64,000 nt of DNA from Stenotrophomonas sp. WZN-1 (GTDB lineage Bacteria; Pseudomonadota; Gammaproteobacteria; Xanthomonadales; Xanthomonadaceae), in NCBI RefSeq assembly GCF_002192255.1, contig NZ_CP021768.1, positions 3,118,001 to 3,182,000 of the forward strand. The letters run 5' to 3'. The notes under the pieces were generated by a model, which saw only the letters and a program-made list of their open reading frames with translations, did not search any database and was not told the origin of the DNA. Below are positions 46,162 to 54,961 of this stretch, in pieces. How positions within the stretch are numbered: the stretch's first letter is position 1; each line of letters opens with the position of its first letter. The position numbers and the translations under genes were made by a program.

Positions 46162-46187
46162 AAAAGCCCCGCCATGGCGGGGCTTTT
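46162..46187. terminator. Bidirectional terminator between convergent receptor genes
   Basis: AAAAGCCCCGCC and GGCGGGGCTTTT pair as a long perfect palindrome with A- and T-tracts, able to stop both the plus-strand receptor and, after read-through, the minus-strand one. Confidence 0.88.
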
Positions 46188-46262
46188 TCGTGTCCGGCAT
46201 GACCTTTCGGAAGAACAGGCCCGGGCAAAGCCGGGCCTGCCTTCTTCCTCCAGCCCTTCCGC

Positions 46263-49200
46263 TCAGCGGAAGCTGTAGCGCAGGCTGGCCATGTAGCGAC
46301 GGCCCAGCGCGTCCAGCACGTACGGGAACGGCCCGATGTCGTCGGACAGGTTCAGCACCGACAGGTTCACCCGTGCATTGTCGGTCAGGCGGTAGCTGAC
46401 ATTGGCATCCCAGGTCGTCCAGCTGTCACGCTTGAAGTACTGCCGGCTTTCCGGGGTTGCGGTAAGGCTGAACTGCGAGCCGCTGGTGTAGTTGGACGTC
46501 ACGCCATAGCTCCACTTGCCGATGGCATGCTGCGCCGTCCAGCGGAACTGGCGCTTGGGCTCGTCGAACGTACCCACGCGCTCCACGAACGGCACATCCG
46601 TGTTCGCGGCCTGGCCACGATTCTTCGGCATGTAGCCGTAGAAGCCCAGTGCGACCTGCCCGAATCGGCCCATGTCCCAGTTGTAATCCACCTCGGCCGT
46701 CCAGCCGCGGAACATCAGCACCGGGCCATTGCCGTACTCGGTGCGGATGTCGGTAGCTGCACCGCTCAGCGGATTGCGCGTCACCAGGCTGCAGAAGCGG
46801 TTGGCATTGGGCACGTTGGACGCATTGAAGTCCGGGTTGTCGAAGCAGCCGGTGATGATGTCGGTCGGGCTGAGGCTGGTGATCACATCGGTGATCTTGA
46901 TGTCATACCAGTCGGCGGCAACCCGCAGCCCCTTCGCCCAGTCCGGTGCGAACACGATGCCCGCCGTCCAGGACTTGGCCTTCTCGTTCTTCAGCCCGGT
47001 GTAGCCGTTGACCGAGCCGAGGGTGTTGGTCGGCGATGCCTGGAACGTTGCCGGATCCGCACCCGGGTAAGCCTGGAAGAAGGCCTCGCAGTTGCGGCGG
47101 CGGATTGCCGGATTGGTGCCGCCGTTGATGGCCGACACGGAGCAGACTTCCGGGATGTTGTAGTACGCCGGCTGCAGCGAGGTATAGAGCTCGGCAATCG
47201 ACGGGGCACGCAGCGACTGGGTCTTGCTGCCGCGCAGCTGGATTCCCGCGAACGGCTCGTACTGGACGCCATAGGTGTACGCATTGAAGCCACCGGCCAC
47301 CGAGTTGACCACGCGGCGCCCCTTCAGGGTCACGTCCAGGCGATGAAGGCCCGGCAGATCCCAGTCAGGGTTGAACAGCGGCGCCAGGAACTCGGCGAAG
47401 ATTTCATTGGTGTGATAGTCGCCCTTGGCGCCCTGGATCGGCACCGAACGGCCCTGCCCCAGCCGCTGGTATTCGCTCGGGGTGAACGAACCTTCTTCGC
47501 GCCGATGCTCCACGCCTGCGGCGAAGGAGAACTCGCCGCCCGGCAGGTCGAACAGGCCACCGGTCACCGACGCGTTGAACACGGTCTGGCGCGTCCGCGC
47601 CTTGGCCAGGGTCGGCGTCGACACATAGGCCAGTGCTTCCGGCGATGCCTGGTTCTCGCCGAACAGATTCAGCGGACGGCAGTTGGGATCCGCGGTCGTG
47701 CCAGGGGCGGAGGCATCACAGACGATGTTGCCGCTGGCATCGCGCTTCACGTTGAGCGCATTGATGAAGTTCTGCTGGATCAGGCCGGTCCCCTTGTAGT
47801 CGAAGTCGCCTCGACCATGGGTCACACTGGTTTCCCAGTTGAAACGGCGCTCACCAATGTCGAAGAAGCCGTCCAGGCCGAGCACGATGCGGCTCAGGCG
47901 CGTATCGGTGCTGGCGTTGTTCATGCTCAGGTCGCGCGAGGAGCGCGACAGGCGGAACGAGGTGATGCCGTTCTCGGCCAGGATACGGCGCGACTCCGCA
48001 CTGAGGAACGGATTGTTCGCGCTGAACAGCATCGCGCCGCTCTGGTCACCACTGCCATCGGGATTGGCAGCACCGAAGCCAGCGGCGTTGTAGACGTTCT
48101 GGTCCAACGTCTCGCGCGCGGTGGCGCTGTAGTGCGACAGTTCGAAGAAGCCACGCACGTTGTCGTTGAAGTCGAAGCTGCCGGTCGAATAGACCGTACG
48201 GCGTTCGAGGTCGGCGATCAGCGGCAGGGTTTCGTTGAGATTCAGGCCATCGCCGCCGGACGCATTGCCGCTGGGATAGGAAATGCCTGGATCGTAGGCA
48301 ACCAGATCGCCCTTGTTGTTGAAGTGCCAGAGCTTGTTGTTCGGGCCGAAGCCGTTCAATTCACCTGTGGCATTGCGCTGGTAGCTGCGCCGCACCTGGA
48401 TGTCCGACGGCATGATCAGGCCACCGAAGGTCATGCTGGAAATGCGCCGGTTGCGGATCCAGACCTGGTCGGCAATGCCGTCGGCCGGCCCGGTGTTGAA
48501 CGGGATGCCGGGATCGATGCGGCCGTCATTGCCCGGGGTACGCCACGACTGGAAGCGCGCCACGTTTGCTGCGGTCGGATTGGTCTGCAGGCTGTAGCCG
48601 TTGCGGTAGAAATCGCGCTGGAGCGCGTTCACGCCATCGCTGTTGTCCAGTTCGGCAGCAATGGTGAAATGACCACGGCCATCGGCGAAGCCGCTGCCGA
48701 AGATGGCGGACCATGAGTAACGGTCATTGTCGTTCTTGGTAGTCCTGCCAAAGCCGATCTCAACCTCAGCGCCTTCAAACTTGTCACGCAGGATGATGTT
48801 GTTCACGCCGGAAATGGCGTCCGAACCATAGGTGGGTGCGCCACCGATGCTCAGGCTCTCCACGCGCTCGACCATCACGGTCGGAATCGCGTTCATGTCG
48901 ACCTGGATGCCCGAGCCGCCGCCTGCGCCGAACACGGTTGGCGGTGCCGAGGTCACAAAGCGCCGGCCGTTGACCAGGGTCAGCAGGCGGTTGCTGCCCA
49001 GGCCGAAACGGCTGGCGAAGTTCACGCCTGCACCGAAGCCAGCCTGGTCGCCACGCGAGGAGACACCGGCCGAAACACCGGGGATCTTGGTCAACGCATC
49101 GATCAGGTTGGTGTGCCCGTACGCCTCGATGTCCTGGCGGGACACCACGGCGGCAGGTTCCAGGGTGTCATAGCCAGCGCGGTAGATGTGCGAGCCCGTA

Positions 49201-49379
49201 ACCGTGATGCGGTCCAGCTGGGTGGCCGCGGCTTCATTGGAAGCCTTCTTCGCGCTTTCGGCGGTGTCCTTGGCCGCTTCCCCCTCCTGCGCGAAGGCAG
49301 GCAGGGCGGCAGCAAGCAGAAGGGCCGAGCTGAGCGCGAGGCTCAACGGATTGCGGTGTAGTGGGCGAGTCTTTTCCAT
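46263..49379 (-). CDS. TonB-dependent receptor, large single-copy form
   Basis: A 1,038-residue outer-membrane receptor. Signal peptide residues 1-30 end in AFAQ; a 25-residue Ala/Glu/Lys-rich spacer precedes the TonB-box-like LDRITVTGSHIYRAG. The plug includes VVSRQDIEAYGHTNLIDALTKIPGV, RLLTLVNGRRFVTS and GGAPTYGSDAISGVNNIILRDKFEG. The barrel has FAGIQLRGSKTQSLRAPSIAELYTS and ends in YMASLRYSFR, with Phe next to last rather than last. It is only distantly related to the tandem pair. The ligand is unknown. It lies on the strand opposite to its neighbours, with a candidate promoter at 49471-49499. Confidence 0.92.
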   Translation of the reverse strand: MEKTRPLHRNPLSLALSSALLLAAALPAFAQEGEAAKDTAESAKKASNEAAATQLDRITVTGSHIYRAGYDTLEPAAVVSRQDIEAYGHTNLIDALTKIPGVSAGVSSRGDQAGFGAGVNFASRFGLGSNRLLTLVNGRRFVTSAPPTVFGAGGGSGIQVDMNAIPTVMVERVESLSIGGAPTYGSDAISGVNNIILRDKFEGAEVEIGFGRTTKNDNDRYSWSAIFGSGFADGRGHFTIAAELDNSDGVNALQRDFYRNGYSLQTNPTAANVARFQSWRTPGNDGRIDPGIPFNTGPADGIADQVWIRNRRISSMTFGGLIMPSDIQVRRSYQRNATGELNGFGPNNKLWHFNNKGDLVAYDPGISYPSGNASGGDGLNLNETLPLIADLERRTVYSTGSFDFNDNVRGFFELSHYSATARETLDQNVYNAAGFGAANPDGSGDQSGAMLFSANNPFLSAESRRILAENGITSFRLSRSSRDLSMNNASTDTRLSRIVLGLDGFFDIGERRFNWETSVTHGRGDFDYKGTGLIQQNFINALNVKRDASGNIVCDASAPGTTADPNCRPLNLFGENQASPEALAYVSTPTLAKARTRQTVFNASVTGGLFDLPGGEFSFAAGVEHRREEGSFTPSEYQRLGQGRSVPIQGAKGDYHTNEIFAEFLAPLFNPDWDLPGLHRLDVTLKGRRVVNSVAGGFNAYTYGVQYEPFAGIQLRGSKTQSLRAPSIAELYTSLQPAYYNIPEVCSVSAINGGTNPAIRRRNCEAFFQAYPGADPATFQASPTNTLGSVNGYTGLKNEKAKSWTAGIVFAPDWAKGLRVAADWYDIKITDVITSLSPTDIITGCFDNPDFNASNVPNANRFCSLVTRNPLSGAATDIRTEYGNGPVLMFRGWTAEVDYNWDMGRFGQVALGFYGYMPKNRGQAANTDVPFVERVGTFDEPKRQFRWTAQHAIGKWSYGVTSNYTSGSQFSLTATPESRQYFKRDSWTTWDANVSYRLTDNARVNLSVLNLSDDIGPFPYVLDALGRRYMASLRYSFR

Positions 49380-49937
49380 GTCTCTCTCTCAAAAGTGAAG
49401 GCATAAAAAGCTCTGCATCGGCAAGACAGAGGAAATGTAGTCAGCAGCTGTTCACGTGCCGATAACGGAATTCATACACATAAAGACACGAAACGGCAAC
49501 ATTCAGAAAAATTTCGATTTCATATGAGGCATCGTGAAACAGGGAATGAGGGCATGAGTTCGCACGAAATAACCCGACATAATCCTTTTAAATCAGCACC
49601 TTGATTAAGCGCCGCCGCATCCTGCGGCAACCATCATGCTTCGTGGACATGGGCCTGGACATGTCCTGTCACGGCGTGCGTCCAGCACCAGCATCCCCGC
49701 AATCGCGAACACGCATTCACAATAAGTTCACCCAATCCACATGGAGGGAGCGGGCGTTCGTCCGGCCTTGCGGCGGAGCCCGCTGTGCGCTCCTGCGACG
49801 CCCTTCTGGCGTCCGCACGCCCCTTGCACAGGGACATGACCTTCGACACCCTTGCAGGTCTGGCTGGCGGCGTATCGTTCGGCCCACGGCCGCCCCTGCG
49901 GCCACTCCCTGACTCACTCGGCCTGGAGGCCATTCAA
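49380..49937. promoter_or_regulatory. Intergenic region between divergent TonB receptor and M13 peptidase genes
   Basis: A 558-bp region. The left 220 bp are AT-rich and hold the promoter side of the minus-strand receptor. The right 200 bp are GC-rich and form an open frame into the peptidase gene, but without coding similarity. I see no RNA gene here. Confidence 0.5.
49471..49499 (-). promoter_or_regulatory. Candidate sigma-70 promoter of the large TonB receptor
   Basis: On the minus strand TTGCCG and TATGAA are separated by exactly 17 bp, with four of six consensus matches each. The predicted leader to the ATG at 49379 is about 85 nucleotides. The prediction is by eye only. Confidence 0.35.
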
Positions 49938-52040
49938 GTGACCCGTACTCCCAAGATCGTGCTGCTGACCCTGGCCGTTTCGGCCGCGCTGGTTGGCTGC
50001 GGCAAGACTGAAACCCCGGCCAAGGACGCCACCGCCTCCGCCCCGGCCACCGCCGAAGCCACCACCTACAAGCTGGACGACAGCAAGCTGCCGGCCTACA
50101 ACGCCTTCCAGCCGAGCGACCTGGACACCACCAAGGACGCCTGCACCGCCTTCGGCGACTACGTCAACAGCAAGTGGCTGGCCGCCAATGAAATCCCGGG
50201 CGACCGCACCAGCTGGGGCGCGTTCACCATCCTCGACGAGCGCTCGGTGGCCGTGCAGCACCAGCTGGCCGAACAGGTCGCGCAGGTCAAGACCCCGAAC
50301 CACATCGAGAAGATCGTCGGTGACCTGTGGGCCACCGGCATGGACGAAGCCAAGATCAATGCGCAGGGCATCGAGCCGCTGAAGGCCGATCTGACTGCGA
50401 TCGACGGCCTGCAGGACAAGGCGGCGATCGCCGACTACCTGCGCAGCAGCGCCGCCAAGGGTGACAACGTCCTGTTCGGCTTCGGCGCCGAAGCAGACTT
50501 CAAGAACTCCGCCATGAACATGGCCTATGCCAGCCAGGGCGGCCTGGGCCTGCCGGATACCACCTACTACACCGATGCCAAGAATGCCGACAAGCTGAAG
50601 GCCTACCAGGCGCACGTCGCCAAGGTGCTCGAGCTGTCCGGCGTGGCCGCGGCCGATGCGGCCAAGCAGGCCGAGGACGTGGTCAAGTTCGAAACCCGCC
50701 TGGCCAAGGCCTCCAAGTCGCGCGTGGAGCTGTCGCGCAACGTCGAGCTGTACTACAACCCGGTCACCCTGGCCGACGCCGACAAGCTGACCCCGAACTT
50801 CAGCTGGACCGAGTTCTTCAAGTCGCAGGGCGTGGCCGCGCCGGAGAAGTTCTCGCTGGCCATGCCGGCCTTCCATGAGGAAGTCAGCAAGGCGCTGGCC
50901 GACACCGATCCGTCGGTGTGGCGCGCCTACCTGCGCTTCCACACCGTGGACAGCGCTTCACCGTACCTGGCTGACGCCTTCGTGCAGGAGAACTACGAGT
51001 TCTACGGCAAGACCCTCAACGGCCAGAAAGAACAGAAGCCGCGCTGGAAGCGCGTGCTGGGCACCATCGAGAATGATGCCGGTGAAGCCTTCGGCCAGCT
51101 GTACGTGAAGGTTGCCTTCTCGCCGGAAGCCAAGGCGAAGATGGAAGAACTGGTGAAGAACCTGGCCGCCTCGCTGAAGGACCGCATCCAGGGCCTGAGC
51201 TGGATGAGCGAGGAAACCAAGGCCAAGGCCATCGCCAAGTGGGAAACCTTCACCCCGAAGATCGGTTACCCGGACAAGTGGCGCGACTGGTCCGGCCTGC
51301 AGACCCAGCGCGACAGCTACCTGGGCAACGTGCGCGCGGCCAACGAGTTCAACTACAAGTTCAACCTGTCCAAGATCGGCAAGCCGGTGGACAAGACCGA
51401 GTGGGGCATGACCCCGCAGACCGTCAACGCCTACTACAACCCGCTGCAGAACGAGATCGTGTTCCCGGCCGCCATCCTGCAGCCGCCGTTCTTCGATCCG
51501 AAGGCCGACGACGCGCTGAACTACGGCGGCATCGGTGCGGTGATCGGCCATGAAATGACCCACGGTTACGACGACCAGGGCGCGCGCTTCGGGCCGACCG
51601 GCAACATGGAAGACTGGTGGACCCCGGCCGACAAGAAGAACTTCGAAGGCCTCACCGGCAAGCTGGTCAAACAGTTCGACCAGTACAAGGTCGACGGCCA
51701 GGCAGTGAACGGCCACCTGACCCTGGGCGAGAACATCGCCGACCTGGGTGGCCTGGCCACCGCCTACGACGCCCTGCAGAAGGCCACCGCCGGCAAGGAA
51801 GATGCGAAGGTCGACGGCTTCACCCGCGACCAGCGCTTCTTCTTCAACTGGGCCACCGTGTGGCGCACCAAGTACACCCCGGAAAACGCCAAGGTGCGCC
51901 TGGCCACCGACCCGCACGCCCCGGCGCAGTTCCGCGCCATGGGTGCGCCGTCGAACCTGCCGACCTTCGCTGCCGCGTTCCAGTGCAAGGCCGGTTCGCC
52001 GATGGCCCGCGCCGGCGAGCAGCAGGTGGTGATCTGGTAA
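49938..52040 (+). CDS. M13 family zinc metallopeptidase, lipoprotein (PepO/neprilysin type)
   Basis: A 700-residue peptidase that cleaves oligopeptides. The start is a GTG at 49938 with GGAGG eight bases upstream, giving a lipoprotein signal with lipobox LVGC at residue about 21; the longer in-frame N-terminus would bury this signal. The helical M13_N domain spans about 55-430. The catalytic domain has NAYYNPLQNEIVFPAAIL for substrate binding, the zinc motif GHEMTHGYDD (HExxH), the third ligand Glu in GENIADLGG and a C-terminal FQCKAGSPMAR...VIW typical of the family. It is predicted to be active in the periplasm, anchored to a membrane. A perfect palindromic terminator follows. Confidence 0.95.
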   Translation: MTRTPKIVLLTLAVSAALVGCGKTETPAKDATASAPATAEATTYKLDDSKLPAYNAFQPSDLDTTKDACTAFGDYVNSKWLAANEIPGDRTSWGAFTILDERSVAVQHQLAEQVAQVKTPNHIEKIVGDLWATGMDEAKINAQGIEPLKADLTAIDGLQDKAAIADYLRSSAAKGDNVLFGFGAEADFKNSAMNMAYASQGGLGLPDTTYYTDAKNADKLKAYQAHVAKVLELSGVAAADAAKQAEDVVKFETRLAKASKSRVELSRNVELYYNPVTLADADKLTPNFSWTEFFKSQGVAAPEKFSLAMPAFHEEVSKALADTDPSVWRAYLRFHTVDSASPYLADAFVQENYEFYGKTLNGQKEQKPRWKRVLGTIENDAGEAFGQLYVKVAFSPEAKAKMEELVKNLAASLKDRIQGLSWMSEETKAKAIAKWETFTPKIGYPDKWRDWSGLQTQRDSYLGNVRAANEFNYKFNLSKIGKPVDKTEWGMTPQTVNAYYNPLQNEIVFPAAILQPPFFDPKADDALNYGGIGAVIGHEMTHGYDDQGARFGPTGNMEDWWTPADKKNFEGLTGKLVKQFDQYKVDGQAVNGHLTLGENIADLGGLATAYDALQKATAGKEDAKVDGFTRDQRFFFNWATVWRTKYTPENAKVRLATDPHAPAQFRAMGAPSNLPTFAAAFQCKAGSPMARAGEQQVVIW

Positions 52041-52068
52041 GCCACGGCTGACGCTGCGGCAGACCTGC

Positions 52069-52098
52069 AAAGGCCCGGGAATTCCCGGGCCTTTGTTT
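52069..52098 (+). terminator. Terminator after the active M13 peptidase gene
   Basis: AAAGGCCCGGGAA and TTCCCGGGCCTTT form a 26-bp perfect palindrome followed by GTTTT. Confidence 0.85.
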
Positions 52099-52192
52099 TG
52101 GCGGCGCCCGTCATCCCTGCATGGCGTGTATCTGCTGCGCCCGCGCTGGCCCACGCCCTTGGTGGATGCCGAGCCTGGTCGGCGCACGGCAT

Positions 52193-52297
52193 GGCGGATG
52201 CTCCGTGATGCGTGCATGCCGCGCCCATGCCACACACCCGGTAGCGCCGGGCCATGCCCGGCGGATGCGCCGTGATGCGTGCATGCCGCGCCCATGC
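52193..52297. repeat. Pair of 38-bp direct repeats flanking a REP unit
   Basis: Copies at 52193-52230 and 52260-52297 begin GGCGGATGC and end CGCGCCCATGC and differ at one base. The 29 bp between them contain most of the GTAG REP unit, so the duplication probably arose together with, or because of, the REP insertion. Confidence 0.85.
52241..52263. repeat. Single GTAG-type REP unit
   Basis: A GTAGCGCCGGGCCATGCCCG hairpin, the same unit as in the dimer at 34840-34914, here without a mirrored partner. Confidence 0.8.
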
Positions 52298-52347
52298 GCG
52301 GCTTGCTATAGTGCGCGCGCCCTCAATCCATCACGGATTCGTTCCAC

Positions 52348-54354
52348 ATGCCCAACTTCCGTCCGCTTGCCATCGCCCTGGGCATCAGCCTGGCGACCCT
52401 GGTCCCGACCCACGATGCGTTCGCCGCCAAGAAAAAGGCCGCACGCGCTCCGGCTGTCAGCGCCCAGTGCAGCGATTTCTATGGCGCCACCAATGCAGGC
52501 TGGCTGAAGGCCAACCCGACGCCGCAGATCGGCGCCACCACCGCGCTGGGCCAGCTGGTCGACCGCAGCCGCCAGCAGCAGCGTGAACTGCTCGACGCCG
52601 CGATGAAGTCGCCGCAGGGCAACGTGCAGAAGCTGCTGGGCGACTTCTGGGCCAGCGGCCTGGACGAAGCCGCCGTGGAAGCAGACGGGTCCAACCCGAT
52701 CGCGCCGCTGCTGACCCGCATCAACGCCATCAAGAAGGCCAAGGATGTTCCGGCATCGATCGCTGCGCTTCACCAGGTCGGCATCCCGGTGGCCTTCAAC
52801 TTCGGCCCGGACGTCGACCTGAAGGCACTGGACCGCCATATCGGCTACTTCATGCAGGGCGGCATGGGCCTGCCGGACCCGGCGTTCTACACCCGCACCG
52901 ACGCCGACACCGTGGCGCTGATGGGTCGCTACCGCAACTACGTCAAGCAGATCCTGGCGTTGACCGGCACCCCGGCGGCGAAGCTGGATGCCGAATCGCA
53001 GTCGGTGATCGCGCTGGAGACCGAGCTGGCGCGCAATGCGCAGTCGCTGGCCGGCATCAACAACCCGTTCAACAACTACGCGCCGATCTCCACCAAGGAG
53101 CTCAACAGCCGTTACCGCAACCTGCAGCTGGACGCGTTCCTGAAGGCACAGGGCGTGGACGACGACCTGGTCTCGCTGGCCGACCCGGGCCTGTTCAAGC
53201 AGCTCGATGGCATGGTCACCAAGCTCAAGCCGGACCAGTGGAAGGCCTACCTGCGCTGGCGCGTGGGCGACGCGATGGCGCCGTACCTGTCCAAGGCCTA
53301 CCGCGACGCAGAGTTTGAATTCCGTGGCCGCGTGCTGCGTGGCGAAACCCTGCCGCCGCAGCGCTGGGAAGACGTGCTGGACGCGATCAACGTGGCCGCC
53401 GGCCCGATGGTCGGCCGCGAATATGCGGCCCGTTACCTGTCGGCCGAAGACCGTCGCCAGGCGGCGTGGATCGTCGACAAGCTGCGCGAAGTGCAGATCG
53501 AGGCGGTCAAGAACAACAGCTGGATGAGCGCCGAAGCCAAGACCGAAGCGCAGGCCAAGCTGGCCGCACTGAAGATCGAGATCGGTACCCCGCTGCGCGA
53601 CCTCGACTACAGCGTGCAGCCGATGGGCCGCGGCTCGTTCGGCGGCAACATGCTGATCGCTTCGACCTGGCGCCACCGCGAGGAAATGAAGCGCATCGGC
53701 AAGGGCAACGCCGACCGCCGCTGGGATGTGCTGCCGCAGCAGCCGTCGCTGGCCTACGACCTGGCGCAGAACCGCCTGATCGTCACCGCGGCGATCCTGC
53801 AGGGCCCAGTGTTCAACGCCAAGGCCGACGCCGCTGACAAGTTCGGCAGCTTCGGTGGCCTGGTCGGCCATGAGCTGACCCGTGCGATCGACGCCAAGGG
53901 CGCGCTGGTCGACGCCAAGGGCGAACTGCGCAGCTGGTGGACCCCGGCCGACAAGACCGCCTGGACCCTGCTCGGCAACCGCGTGGCCGCGCAGTACAGC
54001 GCCTACGACTTCCCGGGCGTGAAGGGTGCCAAGGTCAACGGCACGCTCACCCAGGAAGAGAACCTGGCCGACATCGCCGGCCTGGAGCTGGCCTGGGCGG
54101 CCTATACCGCGCAGGAGCCGAAGGCCAAGCAGGCGCAGCAGCAGGGCTTCTTCCGCGCCTGGTCGACCCTGTGGGCGCAGCAGCTGTCGCCGAACGAGGC
54201 CGTGCGCCGCCTGACTGCCGACATCCGCGCGCCGGGCCTGTGGCGCAGCAATGGCACGCTGGCGAACCTGCCGGCCTTCGGTGCCACCTTCAGCTGCAAG
54301 GCCGGCCAGCCGATGCAGCGCAGCGAAGCCGACCAGATCAAGGTCTGGCGCTGA
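52348..54354 (+). CDS. M13 family peptidase paralogue with altered zinc motif (probable pseudo-peptidase)
   Basis: A 668-residue exported protein (Sec signal residues 1-26, ending AFA) aligned over its full length with M13 peptidases, including GGMGLPDPAFYTR, NSWMSAEAKTEAQAKL, SWWTPADK and a C-terminal FSCKAGQPMQR...VWR. The zinc motif reads GHELTRAID: the first His and the Glu are present, but the second zinc-ligand His is Arg. The substrate-binding NAYYNP motif of the neighbour is replaced by LAYDLAQNR. The third ligand region EENLADIAG is kept. It is therefore probably inactive as a zinc peptidase, and may instead bind peptides or regulate. It lies directly downstream of the intact M13 gene but has its own terminator. 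Confidence 0.92.
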   Translation: MPNFRPLAIALGISLATLVPTHDAFAAKKKAARAPAVSAQCSDFYGATNAGWLKANPTPQIGATTALGQLVDRSRQQQRELLDAAMKSPQGNVQKLLGDFWASGLDEAAVEADGSNPIAPLLTRINAIKKAKDVPASIAALHQVGIPVAFNFGPDVDLKALDRHIGYFMQGGMGLPDPAFYTRTDADTVALMGRYRNYVKQILALTGTPAAKLDAESQSVIALETELARNAQSLAGINNPFNNYAPISTKELNSRYRNLQLDAFLKAQGVDDDLVSLADPGLFKQLDGMVTKLKPDQWKAYLRWRVGDAMAPYLSKAYRDAEFEFRGRVLRGETLPPQRWEDVLDAINVAAGPMVGREYAARYLSAEDRRQAAWIVDKLREVQIEAVKNNSWMSAEAKTEAQAKLAALKIEIGTPLRDLDYSVQPMGRGSFGGNMLIASTWRHREEMKRIGKGNADRRWDVLPQQPSLAYDLAQNRLIVTAAILQGPVFNAKADAADKFGSFGGLVGHELTRAIDAKGALVDAKGELRSWWTPADKTAWTLLGNRVAAQYSAYDFPGVKGAKVNGTLTQEENLADIAGLELAWAAYTAQEPKAKQAQQQGFFRAWSTLWAQQLSPNEAVRRLTADIRAPGLWRSNGTLANLPAFGATFSCKAGQPMQRSEADQIKVWR

Positions 54355-54379
54355 GCCATCCGCAGTACCCGTAATACAG

Positions 54380-54405
54380 AGGGCGCCTTCGGGCGCCCTT
54401 TTTTT
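54380..54405 (+). terminator. Terminator after the second M13 gene
   Basis: Seven-base arms GGGCGCC/GGCGCCC with a TTCG loop are followed by T residues from 54399 to 54405. Confidence 0.9.
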
Positions 54406-54478
54406 GCGGGTGCAGCACGATCCCGGGTTAACACCGCCCGTGCTATCGCTGCGGCTTCGTCCATCGCGGAGCCCCGAC

Positions 54479-54961
54479 ATGGCACACAAGAACACGATCT
54501 GTGTCTGGTACGACAACGGCGCGCTCGAGGCCGCCACCTTCTACGCCAGCATCCTGCCCGACAGCGCGGTGACCGCCGTGCATCACGCCCCGGGCGACTA
54601 CCCGGACGGCAGGGAAGGCAACGTGCTGACCGTCGAATTCACCGTCTGCGGCATCCCCTGCGTCGGCCTCAACGGCGGCACCGCGTTCAAGCACAGCGAA
54701 GCGTTCTCTTTCCAGATCCAGACCGAGGACCAGGCCGAAACCGACCGTCTTTGGGACGCGATCGTCGGCAACGGCGGACAGGAGAGCCAATGCGGCTGGT
54801 GCAAGGACCGCTGGGGCATCTCCTGGCAGATCAGCCCGCGCATGCTGATCGAAGCGGTGACCAGCAAGGACAAGGCATTGGCCAAGCGTGCCTTCAACGC
54901 GATGATGCCGATGAAGAAGATCGACATCGCCACCATCGAAGCGGCGATCCGCAACGCATGA
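54479..54961 (+). CDS. VOC family protein, PhnB-like
   Basis: A 160-residue protein of the PhnB-like VOC group (often annotated as 3-demethylubiquinone methyltransferase-like). CVWYDNGALEAATFYASILPDSAV, NVLTVEFTVCGIPCVGLNGG, FKHSEAFSFQIQTEDQAETDRLWDAIVGNGG and CGWCKDRWGISWQISPRML are diagnostic. Its catalytic function is unproven. The ATG at 54479 agrees with the family start. The stop overlaps the next gene (ATGA). Confidence 0.9.
   Translation: MAHKNTICVWYDNGALEAATFYASILPDSAVTAVHHAPGDYPDGREGNVLTVEFTVCGIPCVGLNGGTAFKHSEAFSFQIQTEDQAETDRLWDAIVGNGGQESQCGWCKDRWGISWQISPRMLIEAVTSKDKALAKRAFNAMMPMKKIDIATIEAAIRNA

Larger units (their letters stand above)
52041..52347. other. Repeat-rich spacer between the two M13 genes
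   Basis: A 307-bp spacer without a gene. It contains the terminator of the first peptidase gene, two 38-bp direct repeats, a single GTAG-type REP unit between them, and, just before the second gene, CTATAGTG, which could be a -10 element. Confidence 0.6.

Noticed and set aside
49785..49937. N-terminal extension of the M13 peptidase from GTG 49785
   Set aside because: It would place 51 residues before a clear lipoprotein signal and lipobox, which must be N-terminal; GGAGG precedes the GTG at 49938.
52193..52297. CRISPR array
   Set aside because: Only two direct repeats with a REP unit as 'spacer' and no cas genes in the window.
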